A stretch of 64,000 nt of DNA from JAJPHW01 sp963799065 (GTDB lineage: Bacteria; Acidobacteriota; Terriglobia; Terriglobales; Acidobacteriaceae), in assembly GCA_963799065.1 (NCBI GenBank), contig CAWCVJ010000001.1, forward strand, positions 2,711,160 through 2,775,159, in the 5' to 3' direction. Below, piece after piece: positions 8,731-16,347 of this stretch (the stretch's first letter is position 1; the number at the start of each line of letters is the position of its first letter). The notes beneath the pieces were generated by a model. The model saw only the letters and a list, made by a program, of their open reading frames with translations. It was not told the origin of the DNA and did no database searches. The translations under genes were made by a program, and so were the position numbers.

Positions 8731-9906
8731 ATGCTCCCTTCCGAAACCAAAAGCGGCGACGTTGGCCTGTTTCCTGAGATGAAGTCCGACGAAGCGGTAG
8801 TGCGCAACACTGGAATCATTCCATCGCAGGGCATTCGCGAACTGATTGCCAAGGGCCGCATCACAGCCACGCCTGCCATCCCAGAAGACAACATTCAGCC
8901 CGCCAGCCTCGACCTTCGCTTGGGCGAGATCGCGCATCGCGTGCAGGCCAGCTTCCTTCCCGGCGAGCGCACCGTCGAATCGAAGATCAAAGAACTCAGG
9001 ATGACGCGCGTCGATCTGACCAAAGCCGCCGTATTCGAAAAGGGCTGCGTCTACATCGTGCCTCTGGTCGAAGAGTTGAACCTTCCGAAAGACGTTTCGG
9101 CCATTGCGAATCCCAAGAGCACGACGGGCCGCCTCGATATTTTCACTCGCCTGATCTCCGATCACTGCGAAGCCTTCGAACACGTGCGCGCGGGCTACAG
9201 CGGAAAACTCTATGCCGAAGTTGCCTCGCGAACTTTCACAGTGGCCGTCCGCGCTGGAATGCGGCTGAGCCAGTTGCGCTTCGTGCGCGGAAATCCCAGC
9301 CCCGCCGATACGACAATCAACACTCTCGATCGCGAAGAGAATTTGGTTTATCTCGACGAAGACAGTCCCACCAAAGCCCGAGTTGATCGCGGCTTGAGGA
9401 TATCAGTAAATCTGGAAGGCTCGCAGCCGGGCGAAATCATCGCCTACAAAGCGCGCAAGCACGCCCCAGCCATCGAGCTCGACCGCATCGCGCACTACTC
9501 GCCGGACGAATTCTGGGAAGCTCGCACTCAGCCTTCGAACAAGAGTCTCATTCTTGAGCCGAGCGACTTCTACATTCTGGCTTCGCGCGAGCGAGTCCGT
9601 GTCCCACCGGGATTCGCGGCGGAGATGGTCCCCTTCGATCCTTCCGTCGGCGAGTTCCGCATTCACTACGCAGGATTTTTCGATCCGGGCTTCGGATACG
9701 GATCGAACGAAGTCAAAGGCACGCGAGCGGTTCTCGAAGTACGCGCGCACGATGTTCCGTTCATGGTTGACCACGGCCAATTCGTCGGACGCCTCACCTA
9801 CATGCCGCTGCTGTCGCGTCCTGATAAAATTTATGGAACGAACATCGGCTCGTCGTATCAGTATCAGGCGCTGACGCTGAGCAAGCAGTTCAAGCGCACG
9901 GCATAG
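8731..9906 (+). CDS. dcd: 2'-deoxycytidine 5'-triphosphate deaminase, two-domain long form
   Basis: Converts dCTP to dUTP for dTTP synthesis. 391 residues, about twice the 190 of E. coli Dcd, in line with the long Dcd family that contains two dUTPase-like halves. The N-terminal half contains GIRELIAKGRI, IQPASLDLRLG (about 52-62) and the nucleotide-site segment ANPKSTTGRLDIFTRL. The C-terminal half repeats the fold (RVRVPPGFAAEMVPFDPSVGEFRIHYAGFFDPGFGYG). No strong ribosome site precedes ATG 8731; an in-frame ATG at 8779 is an alternative. The substrate is assigned by family only. Confidence 0.88.
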   Translation: MLPSETKSGDVGLFPEMKSDEAVVRNTGIIPSQGIRELIAKGRITATPAIPEDNIQPASLDLRLGEIAHRVQASFLPGERTVESKIKELRMTRVDLTKAAVFEKGCVYIVPLVEELNLPKDVSAIANPKSTTGRLDIFTRLISDHCEAFEHVRAGYSGKLYAEVASRTFTVAVRAGMRLSQLRFVRGNPSPADTTINTLDREENLVYLDEDSPTKARVDRGLRISVNLEGSQPGEIIAYKARKHAPAIELDRIAHYSPDEFWEARTQPSNKSLILEPSDFYILASRERVRVPPGFAAEMVPFDPSVGEFRIHYAGFFDPGFGYGSNEVKGTRAVLEVRAHDVPFMVDHGQFVGRLTYMPLLSRPDKIYGTNIGSSYQYQALTLSKQFKRTA

Positions 9907-9924
9907 GCTTTTGCAGCAGGAACT

Positions 9925-10179
9925 ATGGAATACGGGTCGGGACAATTTGAACCCAGCCATGTTGAGCCCAGCAGCCCGCTCCGAGGCAAACTGAGCCTCA
10001 TCGTCGCCGTCGGAGTGGTCGCCATCGTTCTGATCTTTCTCCCCGCGTACCGCATCTTCTTCGCCGTAAGTCTTGGCATCGGCATCGTGGTCGCCGCGAT
10101 CCTTCATCTCTGGAACAAGTACCGTCCCCTCAAAGAAGACGACATCGTCGACAATAAGCGACCGCTGGGCTTGGATTGA
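9925..10179 (+). CDS. small two-helix membrane protein
   Basis: 84 residues. A polar N-terminal tail rich in Glu, Pro and Ser (1-22) is followed by two adjacent transmembrane helices (about 24-42 and 45-62) and a charged C-terminus (KYRPLKEDDIVDNKRPLGLD). It starts 18 nt after dcd on the same strand, so it is probably cotranscribed. No family was recognised and no function can be given. Confidence 0.65.
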   Translation: MEYGSGQFEPSHVEPSSPLRGKLSLIVAVGVVAIVLIFLPAYRIFFAVSLGIGIVVAAILHLWNKYRPLKEDDIVDNKRPLGLD

Positions 10180-10203
10180 TCATTTGCTTTAACCCACAAT
10201 CCT

Positions 10204-11238
10204 CTAGGATGCACGCGCCTTGTCGGCGCGGGTCATTTGAAGGCCTATCACGAATCCAACACCGATCGCCCACAGCAACCACGCCAGTCCTCGAACCAGC
10301 ACCACGGGGTCGTTGCCGTAAAGAGACGGGAACCATCCCAGCGCAATTCCCTCTGGAATCGGCCCGGCAATCGCACCGATTGCGAGGACGGTCAAGGTGT
10401 GGCGCTTAGCGAGACTTCCCCCAATCCAGCGGGCCAAAGCGATGGTGCCGAACGTGATTGGAATAATTGAGATGTAGTTGATCACCTGGTTCACTCCACG
10501 GAATGCCCCCGCCGGACCCTGGAAGCGAATAAACACCCAGACCAGTACCGCGTAGAAGAACCCGACCCCCAGAAGCTTCACGATCTGGGTTGGCGTCAGC
10601 TCTGCACTGGCGTGGGCTGGGGCTTGCGCCCACTGCTTGCGGTAATTGTCTCCCCTGCTGTCGGCGATCGGTGATGCCTCGATATTTTTGGCCTGCATAA
10701 CTCCTCCTTGTGGTCTGAAAGTCAAAACTTCGTCAACGCTCATGGCGTCGTCGGCATGACGCCCGTAGTGCGCGGCCCGGAGAGTTCCGACCCCGTCGAT
10801 GATAAAATCGGCGGGCAAGCAAAACACGCCGCCATGAACTCGTTCAGCAGTCCTGCCCATCGCAGCTTCGCTGATGAGCCGCCAGAACGCCCTGGGGTGA
10901 AACCAGAACAAGGGCGACTCACGCACGCCGAAGGAACGGTACCGCTTCTTATCCGGGTCGGCGATTAAGGCGAAAGGCAGGTCACCGCGCAGATCGACGA
11001 TATCGTCCGCCGGCGAATGAAAGACCGCGACTTCGATGATGGAGTTTGCCTCGAGCTCCGCGGCACGCTTGCGGAAATTAGCCAAATGCGTGTTGCAGAT
11101 CGGGCAACCTGCCCACCGGCTGAACTGAATGTGAACCGTTCTTCCTTGTGGGTCGGGAATCTCGACCGATCGTCCATCGACGGCGACCCATTGCTCCGAC
11201 TCGACTTTTTCACCTATGCGTCTCTCCATAACTCTCAT
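10204..11238 (-). CDS. peroxiredoxin-like domain fused to a four-helix membrane domain
   Basis: 344 residues from the start chosen here. The N-terminal part (about 1-185) is a thioredoxin-fold AhpC/TSA-like domain with the redox motif WAGCPICNTHL. A short linker leads into a C-terminal domain with four hydrophobic helices. The family normally ends after the redox domain, so the fusion is unusual, and an internal Shine-Dalgarno site marks the junction (see 10696-10709). The longer ORF starts at TTG 11346 but would run through the operator; ATG 11238 leaves a leader of about 50 nt after the predicted promoter, and ATG 11298 and 11229 are alternatives. It diverges from the TetR gene, which probably controls it. 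The role in peroxide or thiol defence is inferred. Confidence 0.75.
   Translation of the reverse strand: MRVMERRIGEKVESEQWVAVDGRSVEIPDPQGRTVHIQFSRWAGCPICNTHLANFRKRAAELEANSIIEVAVFHSPADDIVDLRGDLPFALIADPDKKRYRSFGVRESPLFWFHPRAFWRLISEAAMGRTAERVHGGVFCLPADFIIDGVGTLRAAHYGRHADDAMSVDEVLTFRPQGGVMQAKNIEASPIADSRGDNYRKQWAQAPAHASAELTPTQIVKLLGVGFFYAVLVWVFIRFQGPAGAFRGVNQVINYISIIPITFGTIALARWIGGSLAKRHTLTVLAIGAIAGPIPEGIALGWFPSLYGNDPVVLVRGLAWLLWAIGVGFVIGLQMTRADKARAS
10696..10709 (-). promoter_or_regulatory. internal ribosome binding site inside the fusion gene
   Basis: On the minus strand AAGGAGGAG (10701-10709) is followed after 2 nt by an in-frame ATG (10696-10698). Initiation here would give a separate 164-residue product (10204-10698) that starts MQAKNIEASP and holds only the four-helix membrane domain. 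Confidence 0.5.
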
Positions 11239-11297
11239 GTTTCGATCTGATTTGTCGGTAATTCGTTCCCGGCTTGCCAGCCAGTCGAATTTGTACA

Positions 11298-11330
11298 TCA
11301 ATGTAAACAGACCGTCAGTCGGTTTGTCAA
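11298..11330. promoter_or_regulatory. TetR operator overlapping a divergent promoter
   Basis: A 21-bp inverted repeat (11307-11314 ACAGACCG, spacer TCAGT, 11320-11327 CGGTTTGT; 7 of 8 arm positions pair) lies between the divergent genes. On the minus strand a perfect -35 TTGACA (11325-11330) overlaps the right arm, and a weak -10 TACATT (11298-11303) lies 19 nt further on. A repressor bound here would block transcription of the peroxiredoxin fusion. Confidence 0.55.
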
Positions 11331-11339
11331 GGAGGCCAC

Positions 11340-11945
11340 ATTCCAACAGCTAAAGACCGCAACAAGAATCGGGAGCGCGGCACAGCCACTCGGCGCCACA
11401 TCGTCGAAGTCGCAGCGCGCTTGTTTACGACCGCAGGCTATCAATCCACGTCCATCGAAGCGATCTTGTCTGCGTCCAAGGTAAGCCGGGGCGCTTTCTA
11501 CCATCACTTCAAGAGCAAAGAACAGATCTTTGAAGCCGTGTTCCTGCTAGGGGAACAGGAGATCACTCGCCGATTGATCGAAGAGACCAAGCACATATCC
11601 GAGCCCGTGGAGAGGCTTGGTGCGGGTTGCCGCCGGTTCATCGAAGTGGCTTCGCAGAAACGCTTCCGGCAAATAGGACTGATCGATGCCCCTGTGGTTC
11701 TCGGGTGGCGAAGATGGAGGGATCTCGAAGAACAATACGGCTTAGGCGTTCTCCGGGCCGGGTTGAACGCCGTCGCCATCGCGCGTGGCCGCCCGACAGC
11801 GTTTCCTCATGAAAGCGCGCGACTGCTTTTAGCCGCCCTGATCGAAGCCGCGATGATCGTGGCGCGCTCCAAGGATCGGCGCAAGACGCTCGCGGGATGT
11901 GCGTCCGTCGTCGATAAGCTCCTGGCAGCGTTTCTGGAAAGGTAA
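11340..11945 (+). CDS. TetR/AcrR family transcriptional regulator, probable ATT start
   Basis: Ligand-responsive repressor of 201 residues. The N-terminal helix-turn-helix reads TRRHIVEVAARLFTTAGYQSTSIEAIL and SRGAFYHHFKSKEQIFEAVF, a canonical TetR DNA-binding domain. The C-terminal half is the ligand domain. The first ATG/GTG/TTG-type start (TTG 11421) would delete helix 1. The frame is open upstream to ATT 11340, which follows AAGGAGG (11329-11335) by 4 nt and gives the typical N-terminus (M)PTAKDRNKNRERGTATRR. The operator at 11307-11327 suggests autorepression and control of the divergent gene. Confidence 0.85.
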   Translation: MPTAKDRNKNRERGTATRRHIVEVAARLFTTAGYQSTSIEAILSASKVSRGAFYHHFKSKEQIFEAVFLLGEQEITRRLIEETKHISEPVERLGAGCRRFIEVASQKRFRQIGLIDAPVVLGWRRWRDLEEQYGLGVLRAGLNAVAIARGRPTAFPHESARLLLAALIEAAMIVARSKDRRKTLAGCASVVDKLLAAFLER

Positions 11946-11978
11946 TCGACACTGCCGATATGAGACGATTAGAACAGG

Positions 11979-13919
11979 ATGATTCAGCTTTCCGCCGCCG
12001 GGAAACGCTTTGGCCACAAACTCCTCTTCGAGGACGTGGACTGGATGATTACGTCCAACGACCGCGTTGGTCTGGTCGGCGCGAACGGCACCGGCAAGTC
12101 TACGCTGATGAAGGTGCTCGCCGGACTGGAGACGCTCGACTACGGCACACTCAGCATCGGCAAAGGACTAGGCGCCGGCTATCTGCCGCAGGACGGCCTC
12201 GAACTCTCCGGCCAAACGGTTTTTGCAGAGTGCATGTCGGTCTTCTCCGGCCTTCAAGGGATGGAGCGCGAGATGGAAGAACTCACCGCTCGCATGCCCG
12301 ATCTCGATCCCGCGTCTGCCGAATATGAGCAGGTAGCCGATCGCTACCATCGCATCGAACATGAGTTTCGCACCCGCGACGGATATGCCATCGAAGCGCA
12401 GGTCGGCAATGTGCTCGGCGGTTTAGGTTTCGGAAAGAACGACTGGCATCGCCTCACTGACGAATTTTCCGGCGGCTGGCAAATGCGGCTGGCGCTGGCG
12501 AAACTGCTTCTTCAAAAACCCAACCTGCTGCTGCTCGACGAACCGACGAATCATCTCGATCTCGAAGCCCGCAACTGGCTGGAGGAGTATCTCAAGAACT
12601 ATCCTCATGCGTTCGTGCTGATTTCGCACGACCGCTATTTCCTGGACGTGACGATCACCAAAATCGCCGAGATTTGGAACAAGAAAGTTCACATCTACAC
12701 CGGCAACTACGAGAAGTATCTGACCCAGAAAACCCAGCGCCTGGAACTGCTCGAAGCGGCCTACAAGAATCAGAAAGACCGTATTGAACAGCTCGAAGTC
12801 TTCATCAATCGCTTTCGCTATACGGCGACCAAAGCCAAGCAGGTGCAGAGCCGCATTAAAGAACTGGAAAAGATCGAGCGCATCGAGTTGCCGGAAGAAG
12901 AAAAGACGATTCACTTTTCCTTTCCGCAACCCAAGCCCAGCGGACGCATCGTCGTCGAGTTCGAAAACGTTGCTAAGATTTACGGCGAGAAGAAAGTATT
13001 CGAACGCGTTAACTTCATGATCGAACGCGGCGATCGCATCGCGCTGGTGGGCGTCAATGGCGCAGGAAAATCCACGCTGATCAAATTATTAGCCGGTGCC
13101 GAACCGCTGACAGCGGGCGAATACAAGCTCGGCCACAACGTTCAAGCGGATTACTTCGCGCAGGATCAATATAAAGAACTCGACATCGACGCGCGCATGA
13201 TCGACGACATCGGACGCGTAGCACCGCGTTCGACGGAAACCGAACTGCGCAGCTTGCTGGGTTGTTTTCTCTTCTCCGCGGACGATGTGTATAAACGCAT
13301 CGGCGTCCTGTCCGGCGGCGAGCGCAATCGCTATGCACTGCTGCGCATGTTGCTGCATCCCGCAAATTTTCTGTTGCTCGACGAACCTACAAATCACTTG
13401 GACATGCGCGCGAAAGATGTGCTGCTCGAAGCGCTGGCCAAATATACTGGCACAGTCGTCTTCGTTTCGCATGATCGCTACTTCATCGACAAGCTGGCCA
13501 CACGAGTATTCGAAGTCGGCGACGGAAAAGTTGAAATTCATCCCGGCAATTACGAAGACTATCTCTGGCGCAAACAAGGCGGAGCGGCCGCACTACAAGA
13601 ATCGATTGCGAAGTCCGTGGCTCCCATTACGCCAGCCGCAACAAACGGCAGTCACACAGCACCTGCGCCAAGCGCGCCCGAGCCGAAGGGCAAGCGCCTG
13701 AATCCGATGAAGCGCAAACAAATGGAAGATCGCGTCGGCGAAATCGAATCCGAGATCGAAGCTCTCGAAGCAGCTATCATCGAATGCGAAACCGAATTGC
13801 AGTCCTTTGTCAGCGCAGAAGAAACCGAGCGCGTCAGCCGTGAACTCGCGCAGCATCGTACAGATTTACAGGCTCGACTAGCCGAGTGGGAAGAAGTCGA
13901 GCAAACTCTGCGCGCGTAG
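11979..13919 (+). CDS. ABC-F family ATPase (Uup/YdiF-like)
   Basis: Soluble protein with two ABC ATPase domains and no membrane domain; ABC-F proteins act on the ribosome as translation factors or in antibiotic protection. 646 residues. First domain: Walker A GANGTGKST (about 35-43), signature FSGGWQMRLALA and Walker B LLLLDEPTNHLD. Second domain: GVNGAGKST, LSGGERNRYALL and FLLLDEPTNHLD. The linker between them (about 250-300) is the charged helical P-site tRNA-interaction region. The C-terminus (about 570-646) is a coiled coil. It lies 33 nt after the TetR gene on the same strand. The exact subfamily is uncertain; no resistance role can be read from the sequence. Confidence 0.92.
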   Translation: MIQLSAAGKRFGHKLLFEDVDWMITSNDRVGLVGANGTGKSTLMKVLAGLETLDYGTLSIGKGLGAGYLPQDGLELSGQTVFAECMSVFSGLQGMEREMEELTARMPDLDPASAEYEQVADRYHRIEHEFRTRDGYAIEAQVGNVLGGLGFGKNDWHRLTDEFSGGWQMRLALAKLLLQKPNLLLLDEPTNHLDLEARNWLEEYLKNYPHAFVLISHDRYFLDVTITKIAEIWNKKVHIYTGNYEKYLTQKTQRLELLEAAYKNQKDRIEQLEVFINRFRYTATKAKQVQSRIKELEKIERIELPEEEKTIHFSFPQPKPSGRIVVEFENVAKIYGEKKVFERVNFMIERGDRIALVGVNGAGKSTLIKLLAGAEPLTAGEYKLGHNVQADYFAQDQYKELDIDARMIDDIGRVAPRSTETELRSLLGCFLFSADDVYKRIGVLSGGERNRYALLRMLLHPANFLLLDEPTNHLDMRAKDVLLEALAKYTGTVVFVSHDRYFIDKLATRVFEVGDGKVEIHPGNYEDYLWRKQGGAAALQESIAKSVAPITPAATNGSHTAPAPSAPEPKGKRLNPMKRKQMEDRVGEIESEIEALEAAIIECETELQSFVSAEETERVSRELAQHRTDLQARLAEWEEVEQTLRA

Positions 13920-14069
13920 TTCGTTAATCCCGCCCGTACACTGTTCTTCCGTAACTCCTTGCTAAGCAACCTCTCATGCGATATTCAGGGTGTCCCTAAA
14001 GGACATAATCCTCCCGTTTGCGGCCAATTCCGTTACCAGCCGCGGGGAACTCAAGGAAGGCCGGAAACC

Positions 14070-14570
14070 ATGTTGCAGTCGTCCGAAAACGCTTACAACT
14101 CGCCCAAATATCCCGCACCCCCTGCGCCGAGCACGTTTACACCCAACAAATCCAGCAGCATTTCCGCTCCCACCGAGCAGGCGACCATTGGCCGCTCGCT
14201 GGTGATTAAAGGCGAGATCAGCGGCGCCGAATCGATTTACGTCGACGGCCGCATCGAGGGCTCCATCAACTTGGCCGACCATCGCGTTACCGTTGGACGC
14301 AATGGCAACGTGGCCGCCAACATCAACGCCAAAGAAGTGGTCATCATGGGCAAGGTCACCGGCAACGTGCAGTGCAGCGACCGCGTCGACATTCGCAGCG
14401 AGGGCACGCTTACGGGCGACGTCATCACGCATCGTATCAGCGTAGAAGATGGAGCGGTTCTGGCGGGCAGCGTTCAGGTGCAGTCGAAGCCGGAGTCCAA
14501 GAGCAACGGCAAAGCCTCGGATCATCAGAACAGCGAAGCCAAAGCATCGGCAGCCGCGGCGGGAAATTAA
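14070..14570 (+). CDS. bactofilin, polymerising cytoskeletal protein
   Basis: 166 residues. A Pro/Ser-rich flexible N-terminus (1-35) precedes the bactofilin core ATIGRSLVIKGEISGAESIYVDGRIEG, a right-handed beta-helix of short repeats (VTVGRNGNVAANINAKEVVIMGKVTGNV). A Ser/Ala/Lys-rich C-terminal tail follows. Bactofilins form nucleotide-free filaments used in cell shape, stalks or polar localisation. ATG 14070 is selected by AAGGAAGG 9 nt upstream; the longer ORF from 13959 has no ribosome site. No peptidase or flagellar partner lies next to it. Confidence 0.9.
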   Translation: MLQSSENAYNSPKYPAPPAPSTFTPNKSSSISAPTEQATIGRSLVIKGEISGAESIYVDGRIEGSINLADHRVTVGRNGNVAANINAKEVVIMGKVTGNVQCSDRVDIRSEGTLTGDVITHRISVEDGAVLAGSVQVQSKPESKSNGKASDHQNSEAKASAAAAGN

Positions 14571-14615
14571 TTACTTTGCTGCGGGACAGCAGACGACTGC
14601 CGTCCCGCACAAAGC

Positions 14616-15041
14616 TTACTTCTTGGAGTCTTCGGCGGGCTTGAGTTCCAGCGCGGCCGAGTTCATGCAGAAGCGCAGGCCAGTCGGCTTGGGGCCATCC
14701 TCGAAGACGTGTCCAAGATGCGCGTCGCAGCGGGCGCAACGAGCCTCGGTGCGCACCATTCCATAAGCGCGGTCAGTCTTGGTCTCCACTGCCGACGGAT
14801 CCAGCGCTTGATAGAAACTCGGCCACCCTGTGCCCGAGTCGAACTTCGTGTCTGAGCTAAACAGCGGCTCACCGCAGCAGACGCAAGCATACGTCCCCTT
14901 GTCTTTCGTTTTCCAATACTTTCCAGTGAACGCGGGCTCGGTGCCAGCTTGGCGTGCCACATGGAATTGCTCCGGCGTGAGCTGCTTCTTCCACTCTTCT
15001 TCTTTCTTCACCACTTTTTCTTTCGTGATTTCGTTCGGCAT
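14616..15041 (-). CDS. msrB: peptide-methionine (R)-S-oxide reductase
   Basis: Reduces the R form of methionine sulfoxide in proteins. 141 residues, family length. Two CxxC pairs (CVCC and CARC) hold the structural zinc. FDSGTGWPSFYQ and the catalytic cysteine in LRFCMNSAAL are intact. AGGAG about 7 nt upstream supports ATG 15041. There is no export signal, so it is cytoplasmic. It diverges from the NTF2-fold gene. Confidence 0.95.
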   Translation of the reverse strand: MPNEITKEKVVKKEEEWKKQLTPEQFHVARQAGTEPAFTGKYWKTKDKGTYACVCCGEPLFSSDTKFDSGTGWPSFYQALDPSAVETKTDRAYGMVRTEARCARCDAHLGHVFEDGPKPTGLRFCMNSAALELKPAEDSKK

Positions 15042-15139
15042 TGTGTCTCCTGAATGGTTCGTCGTAAGGTTAGATGGAAATGTGGCCGAAAAGTTCCACA
15101 GCGTTGGATTTGATTGTGCCCGAAGATGGAGAGAACGTA

Positions 15140-15496
15140 ATGACGAAAGATGAAGCTTGGGCTCTGGCCAGGCATTGGGCCGCTGCCTGGAATGCTCATG
15201 ATCTTGACTTGATCATGACGCATTACGAAGACGCCGTTGAACTGACTTCGCCCGTTGCCGCCCGCCTTCTAGGAACGCCGGAGGGCAAGGTCGCAGGGAA
15301 ACAAAACTTGAGAGCCTACTTTCAGCGAGGACTGGAAGCCTATCCAGAACTCCACTTTCATATCGAAGACGTGCTCTGGGGCATAAACAGCATCGTGCTC
15401 TACTACACAAATCAGACGGGAACGCGTACGGCGGAATTCATGGAACTATCTGAGAGCGGGAAAGTGCTGCGAGTGGTGGCGAATTACAATTCTTAA
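15140..15496 (+). CDS. SnoaL/NTF2-fold protein
   Basis: 118 residues. The pattern ALARHWAAAWNAHDLDLIMTHYEDAVELTSP is the start of an NTF2/SnoaL-like cone fold, and the following strands (LHFHIEDVLWGINSIVLYYTNQTG) complete it. Such proteins are often isomerase-like enzymes or ligand binders. No substrate can be assigned. The start at 15140 follows a GGAGAG site; an ATG at 15074 would add 22 residues that lack family character. Confidence 0.7.
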   Translation: MTKDEAWALARHWAAAWNAHDLDLIMTHYEDAVELTSPVAARLLGTPEGKVAGKQNLRAYFQRGLEAYPELHFHIEDVLWGINSIVLYYTNQTGTRTAEFMELSESGKVLRVVANYNS

Positions 15497-15541
15497 GGCA
15501 TATGGTAGAATGGTAGATGTGCAAGGTAGAATAATACCTAT
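15483..15541 (+). promoter_or_regulatory. vapBC promoter/operator region
   Basis: A -35-like ATTACA (15483-15488), a 17-nt spacer and -10 TAGAAT (15506-15511) are visible. GGTAGA occurs three times (15504, 15512 and 15525), the third within a second TAGAAT (15527-15532). AGGTA (15524-15528) and TACCT (15535-15539) form an inverted repeat just before the start codon, a likely VapB operator. There is no Shine-Dalgarno sequence before vapB. Confidence 0.4.
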
Positions 15542-15802
15542 ATGAGCCTTAACATCAAAAACGAAGACGCTCACAAACTGGCCCAACAGTTGGCGCGACT
15601 CACCGGCGAGAGTATGACCGAGGCGGTCACGGAAGCGGTTCGGGAACGGTTAAAAAGGGTCCGGGTTGCTGACAAACGTGTTCCCAGACTCTCCGATCGG
15701 CTGCTCGCAATCGGCCGCGACTGCGCCCCGCGCCTGAAGGAACCGTTTCGCTCGGCGGATCATGGCGACCTTCTCTATGACGAGAAAGGGCTGCCGAAAT
15801 GA
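15542..15802 (+). CDS. vapB: VapB-type antitoxin
   Basis: 86 residues. The N-terminal part MSLNIKNEDAHKLAQQLARLTGESMTEAVTEAVRERL is the short ribbon-helix-helix-like DNA-binding segment of the PSK/VapB antitoxin family. The C-terminal part (about 45-86) should wrap the toxin. It neutralises VapC and, by analogy, represses its own promoter. Its stop overlaps the start of vapC by ATGA, typical of translational coupling. Confidence 0.85.
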   Translation: MSLNIKNEDAHKLAQQLARLTGESMTEAVTEAVRERLKRVRVADKRVPRLSDRLLAIGRDCAPRLKEPFRSADHGDLLYDEKGLPK

Positions 15803-16194
15803 TTCTGGATACCTCGGCCATCATCGCCATTCTCCGCCTAGAAGCGGAGGCGGCCGAGTTTGCCGAAATCATCGAGCGCGCCGCCCCGTCGCGCATTTCG
15901 GCTGTGAGCTACGTCGAAGCCGGGGCGGTGATCGATGGCAGCAAAGATCCGATTGCCAGCCGCCGTTTCGATGAATTGATCGAGGCGGCGCAAATCGCGA
16001 TTGAGCCGGTCACCGAAGCGCAGGCTCACATCGCGCGCCAGGCCTACCGGGACTTCGGCAAAACCAGCGGCCATCCCGCGAAACTGAATTTTGGCGATTG
16101 CTTCTCGTATGCGCTGGCGAAATCCGCCGGAGCGCCGCTTCTGTTCAGAGGTCAGGACTTCTCGCGCACGGATGTGAAGTCAGCGCGAGGGTAA
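15799..16194 (+). CDS. vapC: VapC-type PIN-domain ribonuclease toxin
   Basis: 131 residues. PIN-domain acidic residues are present: Asp4 (MILDTSAI), Glu40 (VSYVEAG), Asp100 (NFGDCFSYALA) and Asp120 or Asp125 (GQDFSRTD). VapC toxins cleave RNA, commonly tRNA or rRNA. The catalytic set appears complete, so the toxin is probably active. It forms a two-gene module with the overlapping vapB. Confidence 0.9.
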   Translation: MILDTSAIIAILRLEAEAAEFAEIIERAAPSRISAVSYVEAGAVIDGSKDPIASRRFDELIEAAQIAIEPVTEAQAHIARQAYRDFGKTSGHPAKLNFGDCFSYALAKSAGAPLLFRGQDFSRTDVKSARG

Positions 16195-16347
16195 AGTCTT
16201 TCCGGATGATTTACCGGGAAACCGGTAACTGACGCACCCTTCATGCGCCTTGCTTGACTTCGCCGCTGTCGCGTCCCAGAATGATGGGGGGCGGTTGTGC
16301 GTTCGCCTTCATCAATCCGGCCCTAGTTACTATCCGAAGACACCCGT

